A stretch of DNA of 64,000 bases, from the IMG/VR virus record IMGVR_UViG_3300021425_002093, positions 62,001 through 126,000 of that record; one strand, 5' to 3'. Positions 43,382 through 53,895 of this stretch are shown in pieces; the first letter of the stretch is position 1; every line of letters starts with the position of its first letter. A program made the translations under genes and the position numbers. The notes below the pieces were generated by a model. It was not told the DNA's origin. It saw only the letters and a list, made by a program, of their open reading frames with translations, and ran no database searches. This DNA comes from a virus.

Positions 43382-44101
43382 TTACTGTCCTATTTCTAAT
43401 TGAATGTTTGCCTGTCCTATCATAGTAACATCATTGACGAACAATTTAAGACCAATAAGTCTAGTGCCCGCCCCCTGGCCGGAGTTTGCAATTGTAAAAG
43501 TTTTACCTAAAGTTTCATTCTGAGCGACCGCTTGGGATACTCCGCTTGAAGCACTATATGTCCACGTCCCATTGTTTTGTTCAAAAAACGTCTGCACGCC
43601 AGAGGAGCTAATCGTAGTCCAGTTTGCTCGTAGTGTACTTAGACTAAATGGAACTTGTGGAAAAGGAAATGCATTTCGAATATCGCATTGCCCCGCCTGC
43701 AGCCAAGTTGTAGAAAGAGTAGTATTTCCTAACGTACTTTCTATAATTGACGCAGTAGTTGATCCTCTTTGATACTCCATTCGCATTCTCCATGCACTAT
43801 TATCACCTCCTACGAATGAGCCACTAATCCTAAATCGCATCGAAGCTTGAGTACCAGTAGTTCTCACTATCACTTTTGGATTTGTGGTGTCAGTCAATCC
43901 ATTTTGATACGTCATATACCTACGGCATGAGCCGTAAAAGTTATCAAACCCGGGTACACCGTTTCCGATCTGAGGAGAGTCATCGCCATATCCTATAGCA
44001 TATCTAAACTCATCAACACTATCTGGTCTGGATGGATAAGACGGATCATGCTCACTTGCAATTTGATCCAAAGTGATTGTGCCGCTTGTAGCAAGTCCCA
44101 T
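43382..44101 (-). CDS. Tail fibre tip-like protein
   Basis: A 239-residue protein. The N-terminal GLATSGTITLDQIASEHDPS with VDEFRYAIGYGDD and PGFDNFYGSCRRY resembles the attachment segment of the adjacent glycine-rich adhesin (SIDLNEI ... FDDFYGAS). The rest is beta-rich and could be a receptor-binding domain. It overlaps the 1649-residue fibre as TAATG. Likely a second, alternative tip or fibre protein. Confidence 0.7.
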   Translation of the reverse strand: MGLATSGTITLDQIASEHDPSYPSRPDSVDEFRYAIGYGDDSPQIGNGVPGFDNFYGSCRRYMTYQNGLTDTTNPKVIVRTTGTQASMRFRISGSFVGGDNSAWRMRMEYQRGSTTASIIESTLGNTTLSTTWLQAGQCDIRNAFPFPQVPFSLSTLRANWTTISSSGVQTFFEQNNGTWTYSASSGVSQAVAQNETLGKTFTIANSGQGAGTRLIGLKLFVNDVTMIGQANIQLEIGQ

Positions 44102-47100
44102 TACTGTTTCTCCAATAGGTGCTTAACCATTGCTTTCAGTTCGTCAATTTCTTTCTTTTGATCCTTCACTGCTTCAATCAAATATCCAACTAAGTTACCA
44201 TATGATACACTTTTATATTCTCCATCTTGTACTAACTCTGGAGCAACTTCTTCAAGTTCTTGTGCGATAACACCAGAGCCGGATTGTCCATCTTTGATGA
44301 ATGATACACCACGCATATCATAAACTTTCGATCCGTCAAGTGTTTCAATGTCCGTTTTCAAACGAACATCTGAGAATGCGCTTACGTTGCCACTAGCCGT
44401 GATACTGCCTGGGAAAGAAGAGTTTCCTGCCGCATCGTTAATAGTTGCCGTGTTTCTTTGAGACCAAGCGGTAGCAGTGTAAAAATTACTAGCACCGTCA
44501 TTCCAGTTATTAGGATGACTAATTACTTGCAATCCACCTTCCGCTACAACGTAAACAATCTCACCAGTCAAGGAACCACCAGAGCCGTTTGTAATAGCGG
44601 TGTATGATTCACCGCCAGTTATTATTACTTCCTGTCCAGTCGAGTTATCGTAGACTTCAGCGGTGACCCTACCATTGGAGGGTAGAGACAAACTGTTCGC
44701 TGATATTGTTCCTGTGAAAATTGCATTTCCAGTAGCATCAATTCGAAAGGGAACTGCTGTGGTGACCTGAGTACCACCAGTAGCGCCAGTGATCTGCTCA
44801 AATCTAATTTCACCAGTTTCTCTTAGATTCATTGCGCTATAGGCCGTGGCGCTCGGATTCATTTGTCTTAACTCTGCGCCATAGTAGTATCCGCCAGAGC
44901 TAGCAACTAAAGAGCCATTTACATTTCCTATAAAAGAGTTTCCGCTGTTTTCTTCCAAAATATAATGATAGTTTGCTCCACCATAAGTGTAATTTTTTGT
45001 AGCGCTGACCGTAGTTCCGCTGACTATCGAAGTTCCCGAAATTAGCTGTCCATCAGTCTTGAAAGTGGCGTTTCCGCCTCCGCTTCCAGATTGCTTTGTA
45101 CCGTATTCTGTAATATGCTCTAAAGAGTTTCCAACGAAGCTATGTGATCCTGTAAACGTAATTGCTTCATTTCCTTGCGGATGGACTTCAACGGCGATAT
45201 TAGTACTAGATGATGTAGCTTGACCGTGCTTAATCTCTAGTGCAAAATTGTCATTATTATCGCTAGTAATTCTAATAGCAAGTGGAGTATAGAATCCAGA
45301 ATCAGTTCGAATAAAAATATCTTGCGAATGATTTACTATAATGTAAGCAGTAACTGCTACCACAACATTATTAGACGTTCCGGAAAAATTAACTTGCAAT
45401 GCTGAACCATATCCATTTCCGTCACATGTAAACACTGTCGTATAGGTAGTATCATTTACACCAACAGCAGTTGCCCTTGTTCTTAGTGCAGGAGTACTAT
45501 TGTCAGCATATATTATATCATGACCTGAAGTAATCCGGATGTTTTCGTCAACTGTAAAATCACCAGCATCCTCAAAGTATGCGGCGAATTTACCGAGCGT
45601 ATGATTATACCAGCCAAATCCACTAGCGACTGTTCCCGTATTATCTCGGCCCATCCACCACTTATCTGAAGCGTCATCAGCAAAGATAATTGCTCTCTCA
45701 GTGTTGCTTGGCCCGTCAATTAAAATATGGGGATTCGTATTAGAAGTGTTGGTTTTATACAGATGCAATAGGTGATCGGGACTCGTGGTTCCAATGCCAA
45801 CATTTCCATCAGCCCGAATCGTCATAGCATCCGATTGGACTGTAGTTTGTATGAGCCTTGCTGTTGTATCAGTTGTAGTTCCTACTACATTTGTGTTCGT
45901 TGGTCTAGCTAAAAACTGCGTATTTGATGGAACAGAAATGACAGTGTAGCTACTAGCGAACGCACCACCGATTATAGCAATCTTTTGTCCAACTGTAAAC
46001 GATGCAGTCCCATGACTAACAGTAACAATGTTATCACTATCTACTGATATAGACGTTGTGTTTGCTGCAGAAGTTTGTCTACCCACTTCAAAGATAAAGC
46101 TTTGTGAACATTCCTCATTTAATCCCAATGTATTAGTAGAGTTTTCACTTCCCACTTTAATTCTAGATTGACCCGCTGAGTTAGTGTCACTATTCTTAAA
46201 TACAATTGCACTACCAGCAACCGATGCGCCAACATCACCCCTATATGTCTCTATCGTCAGTACGTCAGAAACACCAGAGTTCCCAATGTCAAATACATGA
46301 AATTGCGAATCAGGTTCAACTAAGATGTTTCCACGACCTATTCCAGTATTACCATTACTTCCCTTAATTCTTATGTGGCCTAATTCGTTAGTACCTAAAA
46401 TTAGATCCCTAACATTGCTGTTATGATAGATATGAGCCGCTTCAGCATCTAGAGCAAATCCTAATCTATATCCATTGCCTTGTATTGTAGCTTGTCCAGT
46501 ACCATTGACGTTCATGCTGAGATCAGTTTCATCTTTCACATGAAGTTTAGCTAATGGTACTCTCTCGCCTATACCCACATTTCCTGTTGGTAATAGATTC
46601 ATTCGACTATTATCGTCAACAAATGTTTCACCGTAGCTAAAGGATAATTCATCGTCTTGATTTAATCCAACAAACCAATACTCAGATCCGAGGCTTGTAT
46701 TTCTAATGGCAAGAGCAGGTTCTCCTGCTGTCGCATTATCATTTTCTATCAAAACGCCACCCGTGAAAGTACCGTCACCAGCGCCATTATTGCGCACATG
46801 AAGTTTAAATGCAGGATCGACTTCTCCAATGCCGACGTTCCCGTTGCTCTTCATTCGAAGAACTTCTTGATATGTTGTAAATGAATTTAATCCACTTGTA
46901 GAAATATCAAATCGTAAGTTTCCAGCATCGAGAACTTGTCTCCACCAAACATCCGGATCTTGATCAAGCTCTCCAAAGTAAATATAAGGAGCTGCTGAAG
47001 ATTCTAGTTCTAAGCTTTCCGCATTTACTCGTCCAGAAAATGTGGCAGCATTCGTTTGATAAGAAAGCTCCAAGGCATTCTGGACACCATCGAAGAAAGC

Positions 47101-49050
47101 AAACGAAGTACTGCCCGGCCCAGTTAATCCAAATCTCCAAAGGTTAATTGATCCTTCATCTCTAAATGCAATTTGAGATCGACCTGTAGCGGATGCTCGA
47201 TCAATCGCTAGACCAGCATCTCCATCAGCGAGAGTAATAACAGTAGCATTTTTTGAGGATAGTTTTCTAGCAATTGCAACATCACCATTATTTTCACATG
47301 TTATAAAGCTTGTAAACGCACCAGATACATCCGTATTAGCAGATTGTCCCGTAAATCCAAAAAGACGCATTCCTCCATTACTATACTCAAGATCAATTGC
47401 AGATCCATATGTTGCTGTACTAGTCCAACCATTATTATAATAGACATTGGAAGAAATATGAGCATTTTGAGTAGTTAAGAAAAGCGTGCCCGTACTTCCC
47501 GACCCGAATCCTGCAACAGTTTGAAAGCCTGCTCCAGTTGGCTTTTCGAATAATACATAAGTGCTATCTGGACTAAAGGTGCTTATTCCGTTCGCCTGAA
47601 GTCCTTCAACAGTTGCTGTACCAAGTAGCGACATAGCACCTGATGGCTGAATTATCATTGGATATGTTAATGCACCAATCTCTCCAGTTGCAAACTTGAA
47701 TTTTCCCCCACCTCCAGCATTTGCATTTGAGTGTAAAACAATATCAGAGATACTAGAAAGTACTGTCTTATTTGATCCGTCGATATAGTTTGTTGTATCG
47801 TCATCAAACTCTAAGAAATCATATGTGCCATTTGAAACTAGTTGTGTGGAAACAGTTCCCTCAAAAGTTGCGGCTAAAGATGTGCCACTTATAGTTAGAG
47901 CTAATGCCGAATTTGCTGTTGAGGTGCTATTTGCATCTCCATCAACGTATAACTGAAAATCCCCACGATTGTTTCTGACAACAATTGAGCCTCCGTCATC
48001 AGTTAATAGAAGATCTGCAAACTGATCATTGGCGTTTCCTACAAATAACGAATTTGTTGTATCTGGCGAAACAGTTACCACAGAAATTGTACTGCTAGAA
48101 TTAATATCTGGAGAGTCGATGGATGATGCAGTGAGACTACCAGAGTGAATCGCTCCAGCGACACCAAGTCCTCCAGCGAGAGTCATTGATCCAGTTGTTG
48201 TACTTGTTGATGCTGTCGTATCTGTCATATTGACAGTGCTGTATGCTGTCGTTGGGCCAAACCTATTCCAATCATATCCATAGTTTAGTCGATTTGTATT
48301 ATATGCGACTAAGAAAAGATTATTGATTCTTACAGCGCCACTGACGTTGTTCGGATTTTTAAGTGTGTATCGAACCGCTGTAACACCATTCGCATTGTTT
48401 CCCGCAACTGGACGTACAATGGTGTTTTCAGTTCCGTTTGTAATGTCACACTCAGTTTGCCATGCGCCGTTTCGAAACGTTTCTATTTTTACGTCTCTAG
48501 CACGAAATGATCCTGATCCAAAAGTAATTCCTACAATAGCGGAATATGTTGTAGCGTTAACATCAGTGATTTCTATAACAAGTGGAGTTGTAGATGTCGC
48601 AAGCGTATATTGAGAAGGATTAGAATCACCAAGGAATTGACTGCCAGAATTAGAAACAGTTAGCCCATTGATTGTAGTCGTAACTGTATATTTTTTATCA
48701 GCGCCTGCTAAGACGTTGTAACTAGCGGGATCGATAAATCCCTGATTTTCCATTGCATGTTCAGCAACTACACCTCTCAACACAGTTCCTGTAGAGGTCG
48801 AAGGAAATGTTCCGCTGAAGTTACCTACTCTAAGTTCATCAATTGTCACTCGATTAGCATTGTTGTCAAGTCGAATGATATCACCGTTTGAACCGGAGAT
48901 CGTTAGATTCGCAACTCCAGCTACAATATTAGTATTGAGTGTAATCGTGTCCGCTTCAGTACTAGTTGCTCCAGTAAACTCAATTTTAGGAACATTACTT
49001 GTAGATCCCACATTGGGCGTAATTAAAATGTTTTTATCTTCCCAGGCCAT
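44101..49050 (-). CDS. Very large tail fibre with C-terminal S74-type chaperone (fibre 1)
   Basis: A 1649-residue beta-structured fibre. N-terminal MAWEDKNILITPNVGS is a shared attachment domain (nearly identical in the next fibre). Internal segments of the kind TTTGSMTLAGGLGVAG recur. The C-terminal 90 residues (DVRLKTDIETLDGSKVYDMR, then SGSGVIAQELEEVAPELV and a coiled coil) are a peptidase-S74 intramolecular chaperone that trims itself from the folded trimer. AAAGGA precedes the ATG. Confidence 0.9.
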   Translation of the reverse strand: MAWEDKNILITPNVGSTSNVPKIEFTGATSTEADTITLNTNIVAGVANLTISGSNGDIIRLDNNANRVTIDELRVGNFSGTFPSTSTGTVLRGVVAEHAMENQGFIDPASYNVLAGADKKYTVTTTINGLTVSNSGSQFLGDSNPSQYTLATSTTPLVIEITDVNATTYSAIVGITFGSGSFRARDVKIETFRNGAWQTECDITNGTENTIVRPVAGNNANGVTAVRYTLKNPNNVSGAVRINNLFLVAYNTNRLNYGYDWNRFGPTTAYSTVNMTDTTASTSTTTGSMTLAGGLGVAGAIHSGSLTASSIDSPDINSSSTISVVTVSPDTTNSLFVGNANDQFADLLLTDDGGSIVVRNNRGDFQLYVDGDANSTSTANSALALTISGTSLAATFEGTVSTQLVSNGTYDFLEFDDDTTNYIDGSNKTVLSSISDIVLHSNANAGGGGKFKFATGEIGALTYPMIIQPSGAMSLLGTATVEGLQANGISTFSPDSTYVLFEKPTGAGFQTVAGFGSGSTGTLFLTTQNAHISSNVYYNNGWTSTATYGSAIDLEYSNGGMRLFGFTGQSANTDVSGAFTSFITCENNGDVAIARKLSSKNATVITLADGDAGLAIDRASATGRSQIAFRDEGSINLWRFGLTGPGSTSFAFFDGVQNALELSYQTNAATFSGRVNAESLELESSAAPYIYFGELDQDPDVWWRQVLDAGNLRFDISTSGLNSFTTYQEVLRMKSNGNVGIGEVDPAFKLHVRNNGAGDGTFTGGVLIENDNATAGEPALAIRNTSLGSEYWFVGLNQDDELSFSYGETFVDDNSRMNLLPTGNVGIGERVPLAKLHVKDETDLSMNVNGTGQATIQGNGYRLGFALDAEAAHIYHNSNVRDLILGTNELGHIRIKGSNGNTGIGRGNILVEPDSQFHVFDIGNSGVSDVLTIETYRGDVGASVAGSAIVFKNSDTNSAGQSRIKVGSENSTNTLGLNEECSQSFIFEVGRQTSAANTTSISVDSDNIVTVSHGTASFTVGQKIAIIGGAFASSYTVISVPSNTQFLARPTNTNVVGTTTDTTARLIQTTVQSDAMTIRADGNVGIGTTSPDHLLHLYKTNTSNTNPHILIDGPSNTERAIIFADDASDKWWMGRDNTGTVASGFGWYNHTLGKFAAYFEDAGDFTVDENIRITSGHDIIYADNSTPALRTRATAVGVNDTTYTTVFTCDGNGYGSALQVNFSGTSNNVVVAVTAYIIVNHSQDIFIRTDSGFYTPLAIRITSDNNDNFALEIKHGQATSSSTNIAVEVHPQGNEAITFTGSHSFVGNSLEHITEYGTKQSGSGGGNATFKTDGQLISGTSIVSGTTVSATKNYTYGGANYHYILEENSGNSFIGNVNGSLVASSGGYYYGAELRQMNPSATAYSAMNLRETGEIRFEQITGATGGTQVTTAVPFRIDATGNAIFTGTISANSLSLPSNGRVTAEVYDNSTGQEVIITGGESYTAITNGSGGSLTGEIVYVVAEGGLQVISHPNNWNDGASNFYTATAWSQRNTATINDAAGNSSFPGSITASGNVSAFSDVRLKTDIETLDGSKVYDMRGVSFIKDGQSGSGVIAQELEEVAPELVQDGEYKSVSYGNLVGYLIEAVKDQKKEIDELKAMVKHLLEKQ

Positions 49051-49059
49051 GTGAGTCCT

Positions 49060-52000
49060 TTACTTGTAAATCGCAGACATTAAAAAATCGAGTTTATCAT
49101 TTATATTATTTATTGTCTCTTGCTGATCTTCTATAACCTGCTGTTGCTCTTTGATTGCTTCGATTAGCAAAGGAACAATTCGCTCATAGTCAACAGTAAG
49201 AAACTCGTGATCAGTTCCAGACTTTTGCGTATAGTTTCCGTTAAACGGAGCAATCGATACAGCCTCAGGTAAGACTTCTTGAATCTCTTGTGCGAGAACA
49301 CCCACTTCATGAGGCTTTGTAGGATGGAAGTCGTACTCAGAAGTGATATCATCTATCCAATCATATTCAACACCACGAATCTTCTTGACTTTATCAATTG
49401 GATTAAGTATATTTTGGATATTTGTTTTGAGTCTTGCATCAGACGCATACGCTAAAACATTTCCCGTTGCACATACACTACCCGTAGTAGCATTGAGGAA
49501 TATCCTTGCATTGCCATCAGCCGCTGCATATAGACCCCAGCCATCAGCGTCCGCAAAGCCTATGAATGAAGCATTTGTATTCGTATATCCGATCCCATAC
49601 ATGTTAGATAAAGTTAGTGTGTCTGAAGATGGATTATAATTGCTACCAATTGTATAAATTGGATTTGAACGTGCGGAGTTTTCCCCAATATTATTATATG
49701 ATCCTTCAAGATGTCCAGAGTCATGCGAGCCTCTAGTTAACACATGACCCGAAGCTAAATTTATGTCTTGTTGATGTGTACTGAAATTAGTATACAACCC
49801 AACACCATCATTAAATAAATCCGCAAGTAATGAAATTCTGGTTGAGGTGCCAGTCTGACCACCTATATCTGCTCCGCTAGAATTTTTGATCATTGCCGAA
49901 GATTGATCGGAAATTGGAGAAGGATTAAATCCAGTAGTATATGCTGTGACTACTGACTCTGTATGGAAGAAATAGTTTTCTCCACCACGCAAATAAACGA
50001 TTATAAATCTTTGGTTTCCTGTTGTTCTGTATATTCCGAGAATCGTTTTCTCGGTAGAATCATACACATTATATTCAAAACGATATCCAAACTGCATGTC
50101 TGAATATCCCTGTGGACGTGCCCATCCTACAACCATATTGTTGTTATAAGGATCACTGCCAGACTGAGAGCTTTGAGACATAGTAAATTCATATGTGTTG
50201 TCGTAAGCACCACCTGTGGACTGAGATATCACAACAGGATAAAAATTAGATTGGCTAAGTCCCGCTAGATTAATATTTTGTCGAGTTCTCTGAGGAGCAT
50301 CCACTCCTCCGATTCTCAATGACGTACAATCTACTGTATTAAGGTATGCATTTCTGCTCTGATCCAAAAACAGACTTGCACTCATGTACAGACCAGTTGT
50401 ACCTGTCTGATTATTTCTAAAGTATACATCACCCCCGTCTGCTTGGAAATTTAGCGATGCGTTAGCGCCATTAGTTCTAGCCATGATTTCATTAGAGTCC
50501 ATGATAATGTTAGCGCTATTGCTTGGACCAATCTGCAAAGCGTGAGTAGTGCTGGCCAAAGCCGCATCAGCAGTGCTTGTTAGCACTAATCTACTTGCTG
50601 TAACTTCACCATCGGAAGAGTCAATAATAACATTATCACCACTACCACTATTTGCAATAAACTTAAAGTCTTGATCGACTCGGAAGCGATAGCTATTTTG
50701 ATCGTTTACATCACCTTCACCCCAGCGCTGAAGATTTGTATTTTCATCTCTTTTCTTAATATAAAGCTGAGAAGAATCACTGACAACTGTTCCCGTTGTA
50801 CCAATCGCTAATACTTCTGGAACACTTACAAATCCAGTGTCGCTAACAAATAACTTTGAGTTTGCTATATATTCAGATTGGCCCCCAACTTCATCATATC
50901 CAACAGCCCAACCATTGAAGTTGTTATTGTAGATAATTCCAGAGAACCACTCTTCGCCAGGAAATAAAGTATCAAGATATTTCGTCCCTATTCCACGTCC
51001 TTCATATCCAGTCATTTCAAAGATTGTTGTAGACGCTGGTGCACCTGCCGTATCTGTTGCTTTAAGTCTTAGTACTGCACCTGTGACGTTTCCACCAAAT
51101 GTATGTGATCCACCGGTCGCTGTTATCCCAGCGTCTGTCAGCGTAAGATCCGTAGAACTTAGTGACATTTTGACACTCATACTTACTGGATCAGATTCTG
51201 CAATTACAGGATTACCAGTTCCCTGATACCATTGGAAAATGTCGCCATTAAGCACAAAAGCACTTCTTTCGAGTGCTACTCCGCTAGAACTAACCCAGTC
51301 TCCTCCCCCACCTGTTGTAGCAGGCCAGACTCCATATCCCATAACGGGACCACCGGACGATCTTTGTCCTCCCCAAGTAGCGATAGTGTCTGAATTATAT
51401 CGTCCAGCAAGAATCCTAGATCCTGTTACAGTATCTTCATCTCCAGCGTCAATTAGACCTTGAACTGTGACAGCTTGCGTACTAAAAAGAGTAGCATCAC
51501 CCCGAATATAGTTTAGATACGTTCCAGCAGTGCTGTCATAATATCCGAAGTGTGTGCGATTATCTCCCTGATTTGTTCCATAATCATCTGTTGATAAGTA
51601 TGCTTGTCCGTTCGGTATTGTGAAGGATCCAAACTGAGATATCTGACCACTATTTACTTCCAGTTTTCCGCCAACTCGATAGCTGCCACTTGTGCTTGCG
51701 GACGAGGTTGCAACACTGTTGTCCAATTGTACTTCAGCAAGAAGTGTGTTGGAAGCAGTATAGGGTGCTAAAGCAGATTCAAATGTAGGCGGCTGTTGAT
51801 TCGATGCAGCTCCCCAAGCACTACAGTATAAAGTAAATGCTGATATAGAACTATAAGTTAATTTAATCTGAACATACATGAGTCCGCTAGTATCGTCTCG
51901 AACTACTCGTGCTGCAGCTGCACCTGGCCAGGCACCGTTTTGCGTCCATGTGCTTGCAAGATTGTGAATATATGCGGTGTTTGATGGTCCATATCCCACA

Positions 52001-53895
52001 GTTACAACAAACGTAGATGTAGAGTGAGCGGCGTTTTTCAGTCTAACATAAACGGGGGCATTGCTTTCAGTAACTTCAAATAATGTATACCAACTACCCG
52101 ATACTCCAAATGTTGCAGTAGTATATGTTTTCTGCGATTCACGAGATAGCGGAAATCCGTTATCTTCAAATTGATCTGCGAAAACAGTGCCTGTAACTCT
52201 AACTGGGCGATTGAACGTAAATTCGTTTGCACCGTCGCTAGATGATAGAATCTCGAAGCGCACTGTATGGTCGTTCGTACCTGGCGAAACTTCGTCTTGA
52301 CGATATCTAATATATCCGGTATTATCTGTAGTATAAAGTTCGAAGTGCTGTCCCGCATCTCTACCCGTCCTAAGAATAGCATCACTTTCGCCTGAATAGT
52401 GAAATATGTCACCCCCCGAAGAAATTTCAAGTCTTTTTGTTGCGCCAGTAACAGGATCTGTAGTTCCAGAGTTACTTGTCGTTCCTGTGTAAAACTCAAT
52501 CCCCCCGCCAGTGCCGACATTGCTTATAATTTGAAGTTGATTATCTCCTAAGCGAATCGCTGATTCTGTAATGTCTCCATCTTGCTTAAACCAAATGCCT
52601 GGGTGATCAGCTTCGCCTACATCATCCGTGTCTGCTTCAATAATAAGAAGTGAGCTTCCAGTGCCTCCAGATATATGCAACAACCCGTCCGGATTGTTAG
52701 TACCTATGCCAACTTTTCCCGTAGAGGTGATAATCATTCTCTCAAAAAGACTATCAGCAGGACTATCGTTAGTGTAAAAAACTAAAGATCCTACAGCAGT
52801 ATTACCTGTAGCTTCAGTAACGCCTTTAATGCCTGCTCTTGTAGTTCTTTGCGCACCGTTACCGTCAAAGTAGTTATCGCTGAATGTCAGCAAAGGCCCC
52901 TTTCCTACTGTATCAGATTCCCAGTTGACAAATAAATCCAATGCGGAATGTGTTAGTTGATGTTCATCTCCAAGAACTCTAGTGCTATCATCAATAACTT
53001 GTAGCTGTGTACTAGGATTTGAGGTGCCTACGCCAATTGCGCCGCCTGTAACAAGCGCACCACCCACTGTTACATCTTCGGTTGAAGAAATACTGAATCC
53101 AACGCCGGGTATATCGAAACTTGTATGTTGAGTATTTCCAATTACAATTTCATTTGATGATGTCGCAGAAGTAGGCTCAGCATTCCATCCCAATAATAAG
53201 TTGTTTGATCCTGATGTAAGTGTAGATCCAGTGCCGTGACCTAGCGCAGTGTTTTTGTCTCCTGATGCTAAAAATCCGAAAGCACTGTGTCCAACACCAA
53301 CGTTTTCATCTCCATCAACGTTTTGATCCATTGCACGATAGCCGACCATGACGTTATAGTTACCCGTCTCGTTCAGTTCGAGCGCAGAGTATCCTATTGC
53401 GGTGTTTTGAGCGCCTGTCGTTTGATATCTTGATGCAGACCAGCCAAGCGCTGTATTAGCATCGGTGGTCACAGCGTTTAGCGTAAGATATCCAATCGCT
53501 GTGTTTCGATCTACATTAGTCGCAGTAGATAATGCCTGAGCACCAACAACTGTATTTTCAAATCCTTGTACGTTCGCAGTATTTGCATTACGACCTATCG
53601 CAGTGTTATTTGAAGACGTACTAACAGCATTTGCATTCAGTCCAAATGCAGTGTTTGTGGATGATGTGGTACTCGGGCCACCACGACCTAATATGAGTCC
53701 ATCAACTGACATATAAGTGTCAGTTGTAAGCTGACCGCCCGTTATTGCTAGAGACGTATTAGTTCCATCAAAACTAGTTGTGAGAGTAACAACACTGTTT
53801 GCTGTTGCGTTAGCGCCCGTAAATTCAATCTTAGGATCGTTAGAATTTGATCCTACATTGGGAGTAATCAGTATGTTTTTATCTTCCCAGGCCAT
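49060..53895 (-). CDS. Very large tail fibre with YadA-like head repeats and S74-type chaperone (fibre 2)
   Basis: A 1611-residue fibre. N-terminus MAWEDKNILITPNVGS as in fibre 1. Residues about 81-253 contain repeats of the NTAIGxxAL type (NTAFGLNAN, NTAIGRNAN, NTVVGAQAL, NTAIGYLTL, NTALGWSAS, NTAIGYSAL), the left-handed beta-roll of trimeric autotransporter adhesin heads (YadA). The C-terminal S74 chaperone (DARLKTNIQNILNPIDKVKK, EVGVLAQEIQEVLPEAV, LTVDYERIVPLLIEAIKEQQ) is complete. The start overlaps the fibre 3 stop as TAATG. Confidence 0.9.
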   Translation of the reverse strand: MAWEDKNILITPNVGSNSNDPKIEFTGANATANSVVTLTTSFDGTNTSLAITGGQLTTDTYMSVDGLILGRGGPSTTSSTNTAFGLNANAVSTSSNNTAIGRNANTANVQGFENTVVGAQALSTATNVDRNTAIGYLTLNAVTTDANTALGWSASRYQTTGAQNTAIGYSALELNETGNYNVMVGYRAMDQNVDGDENVGVGHSAFGFLASGDKNTALGHGTGSTLTSGSNNLLLGWNAEPTSATSSNEIVIGNTQHTSFDIPGVGFSISSTEDVTVGGALVTGGAIGVGTSNPSTQLQVIDDSTRVLGDEHQLTHSALDLFVNWESDTVGKGPLLTFSDNYFDGNGAQRTTRAGIKGVTEATGNTAVGSLVFYTNDSPADSLFERMIITSTGKVGIGTNNPDGLLHISGGTGSSLLIIEADTDDVGEADHPGIWFKQDGDITESAIRLGDNQLQIISNVGTGGGIEFYTGTTSNSGTTDPVTGATKRLEISSGGDIFHYSGESDAILRTGRDAGQHFELYTTDNTGYIRYRQDEVSPGTNDHTVRFEILSSSDGANEFTFNRPVRVTGTVFADQFEDNGFPLSRESQKTYTTATFGVSGSWYTLFEVTESNAPVYVRLKNAAHSTSTFVVTVGYGPSNTAYIHNLASTWTQNGAWPGAAAARVVRDDTSGLMYVQIKLTYSSISAFTLYCSAWGAASNQQPPTFESALAPYTASNTLLAEVQLDNSVATSSASTSGSYRVGGKLEVNSGQISQFGSFTIPNGQAYLSTDDYGTNQGDNRTHFGYYDSTAGTYLNYIRGDATLFSTQAVTVQGLIDAGDEDTVTGSRILAGRYNSDTIATWGGQRSSGGPVMGYGVWPATTGGGGDWVSSSGVALERSAFVLNGDIFQWYQGTGNPVIAESDPVSMSVKMSLSSTDLTLTDAGITATGGSHTFGGNVTGAVLRLKATDTAGAPASTTIFEMTGYEGRGIGTKYLDTLFPGEEWFSGIIYNNNFNGWAVGYDEVGGQSEYIANSKLFVSDTGFVSVPEVLAIGTTGTVVSDSSQLYIKKRDENTNLQRWGEGDVNDQNSYRFRVDQDFKFIANSGSGDNVIIDSSDGEVTASRLVLTSTADAALASTTHALQIGPSNSANIIMDSNEIMARTNGANASLNFQADGGDVYFRNNQTGTTGLYMSASLFLDQSRNAYLNTVDCTSLRIGGVDAPQRTRQNINLAGLSQSNFYPVVISQSTGGAYDNTYEFTMSQSSQSGSDPYNNNMVVGWARPQGYSDMQFGYRFEYNVYDSTEKTILGIYRTTGNQRFIIVYLRGGENYFFHTESVVTAYTTGFNPSPISDQSSAMIKNSSGADIGGQTGTSTRISLLADLFNDGVGLYTNFSTHQQDINLASGHVLTRGSHDSGHLEGSYNNIGENSARSNPIYTIGSNYNPSSDTLTLSNMYGIGYTNTNASFIGFADADGWGLYAAADGNARIFLNATTGSVCATGNVLAYASDARLKTNIQNILNPIDKVKKIRGVEYDWIDDITSEYDFHPTKPHEVGVLAQEIQEVLPEAVSIAPFNGNYTQKSGTDHEFLTVDYERIVPLLIEAIKEQQQVIEDQQETINNINDKLDFLMSAIYK

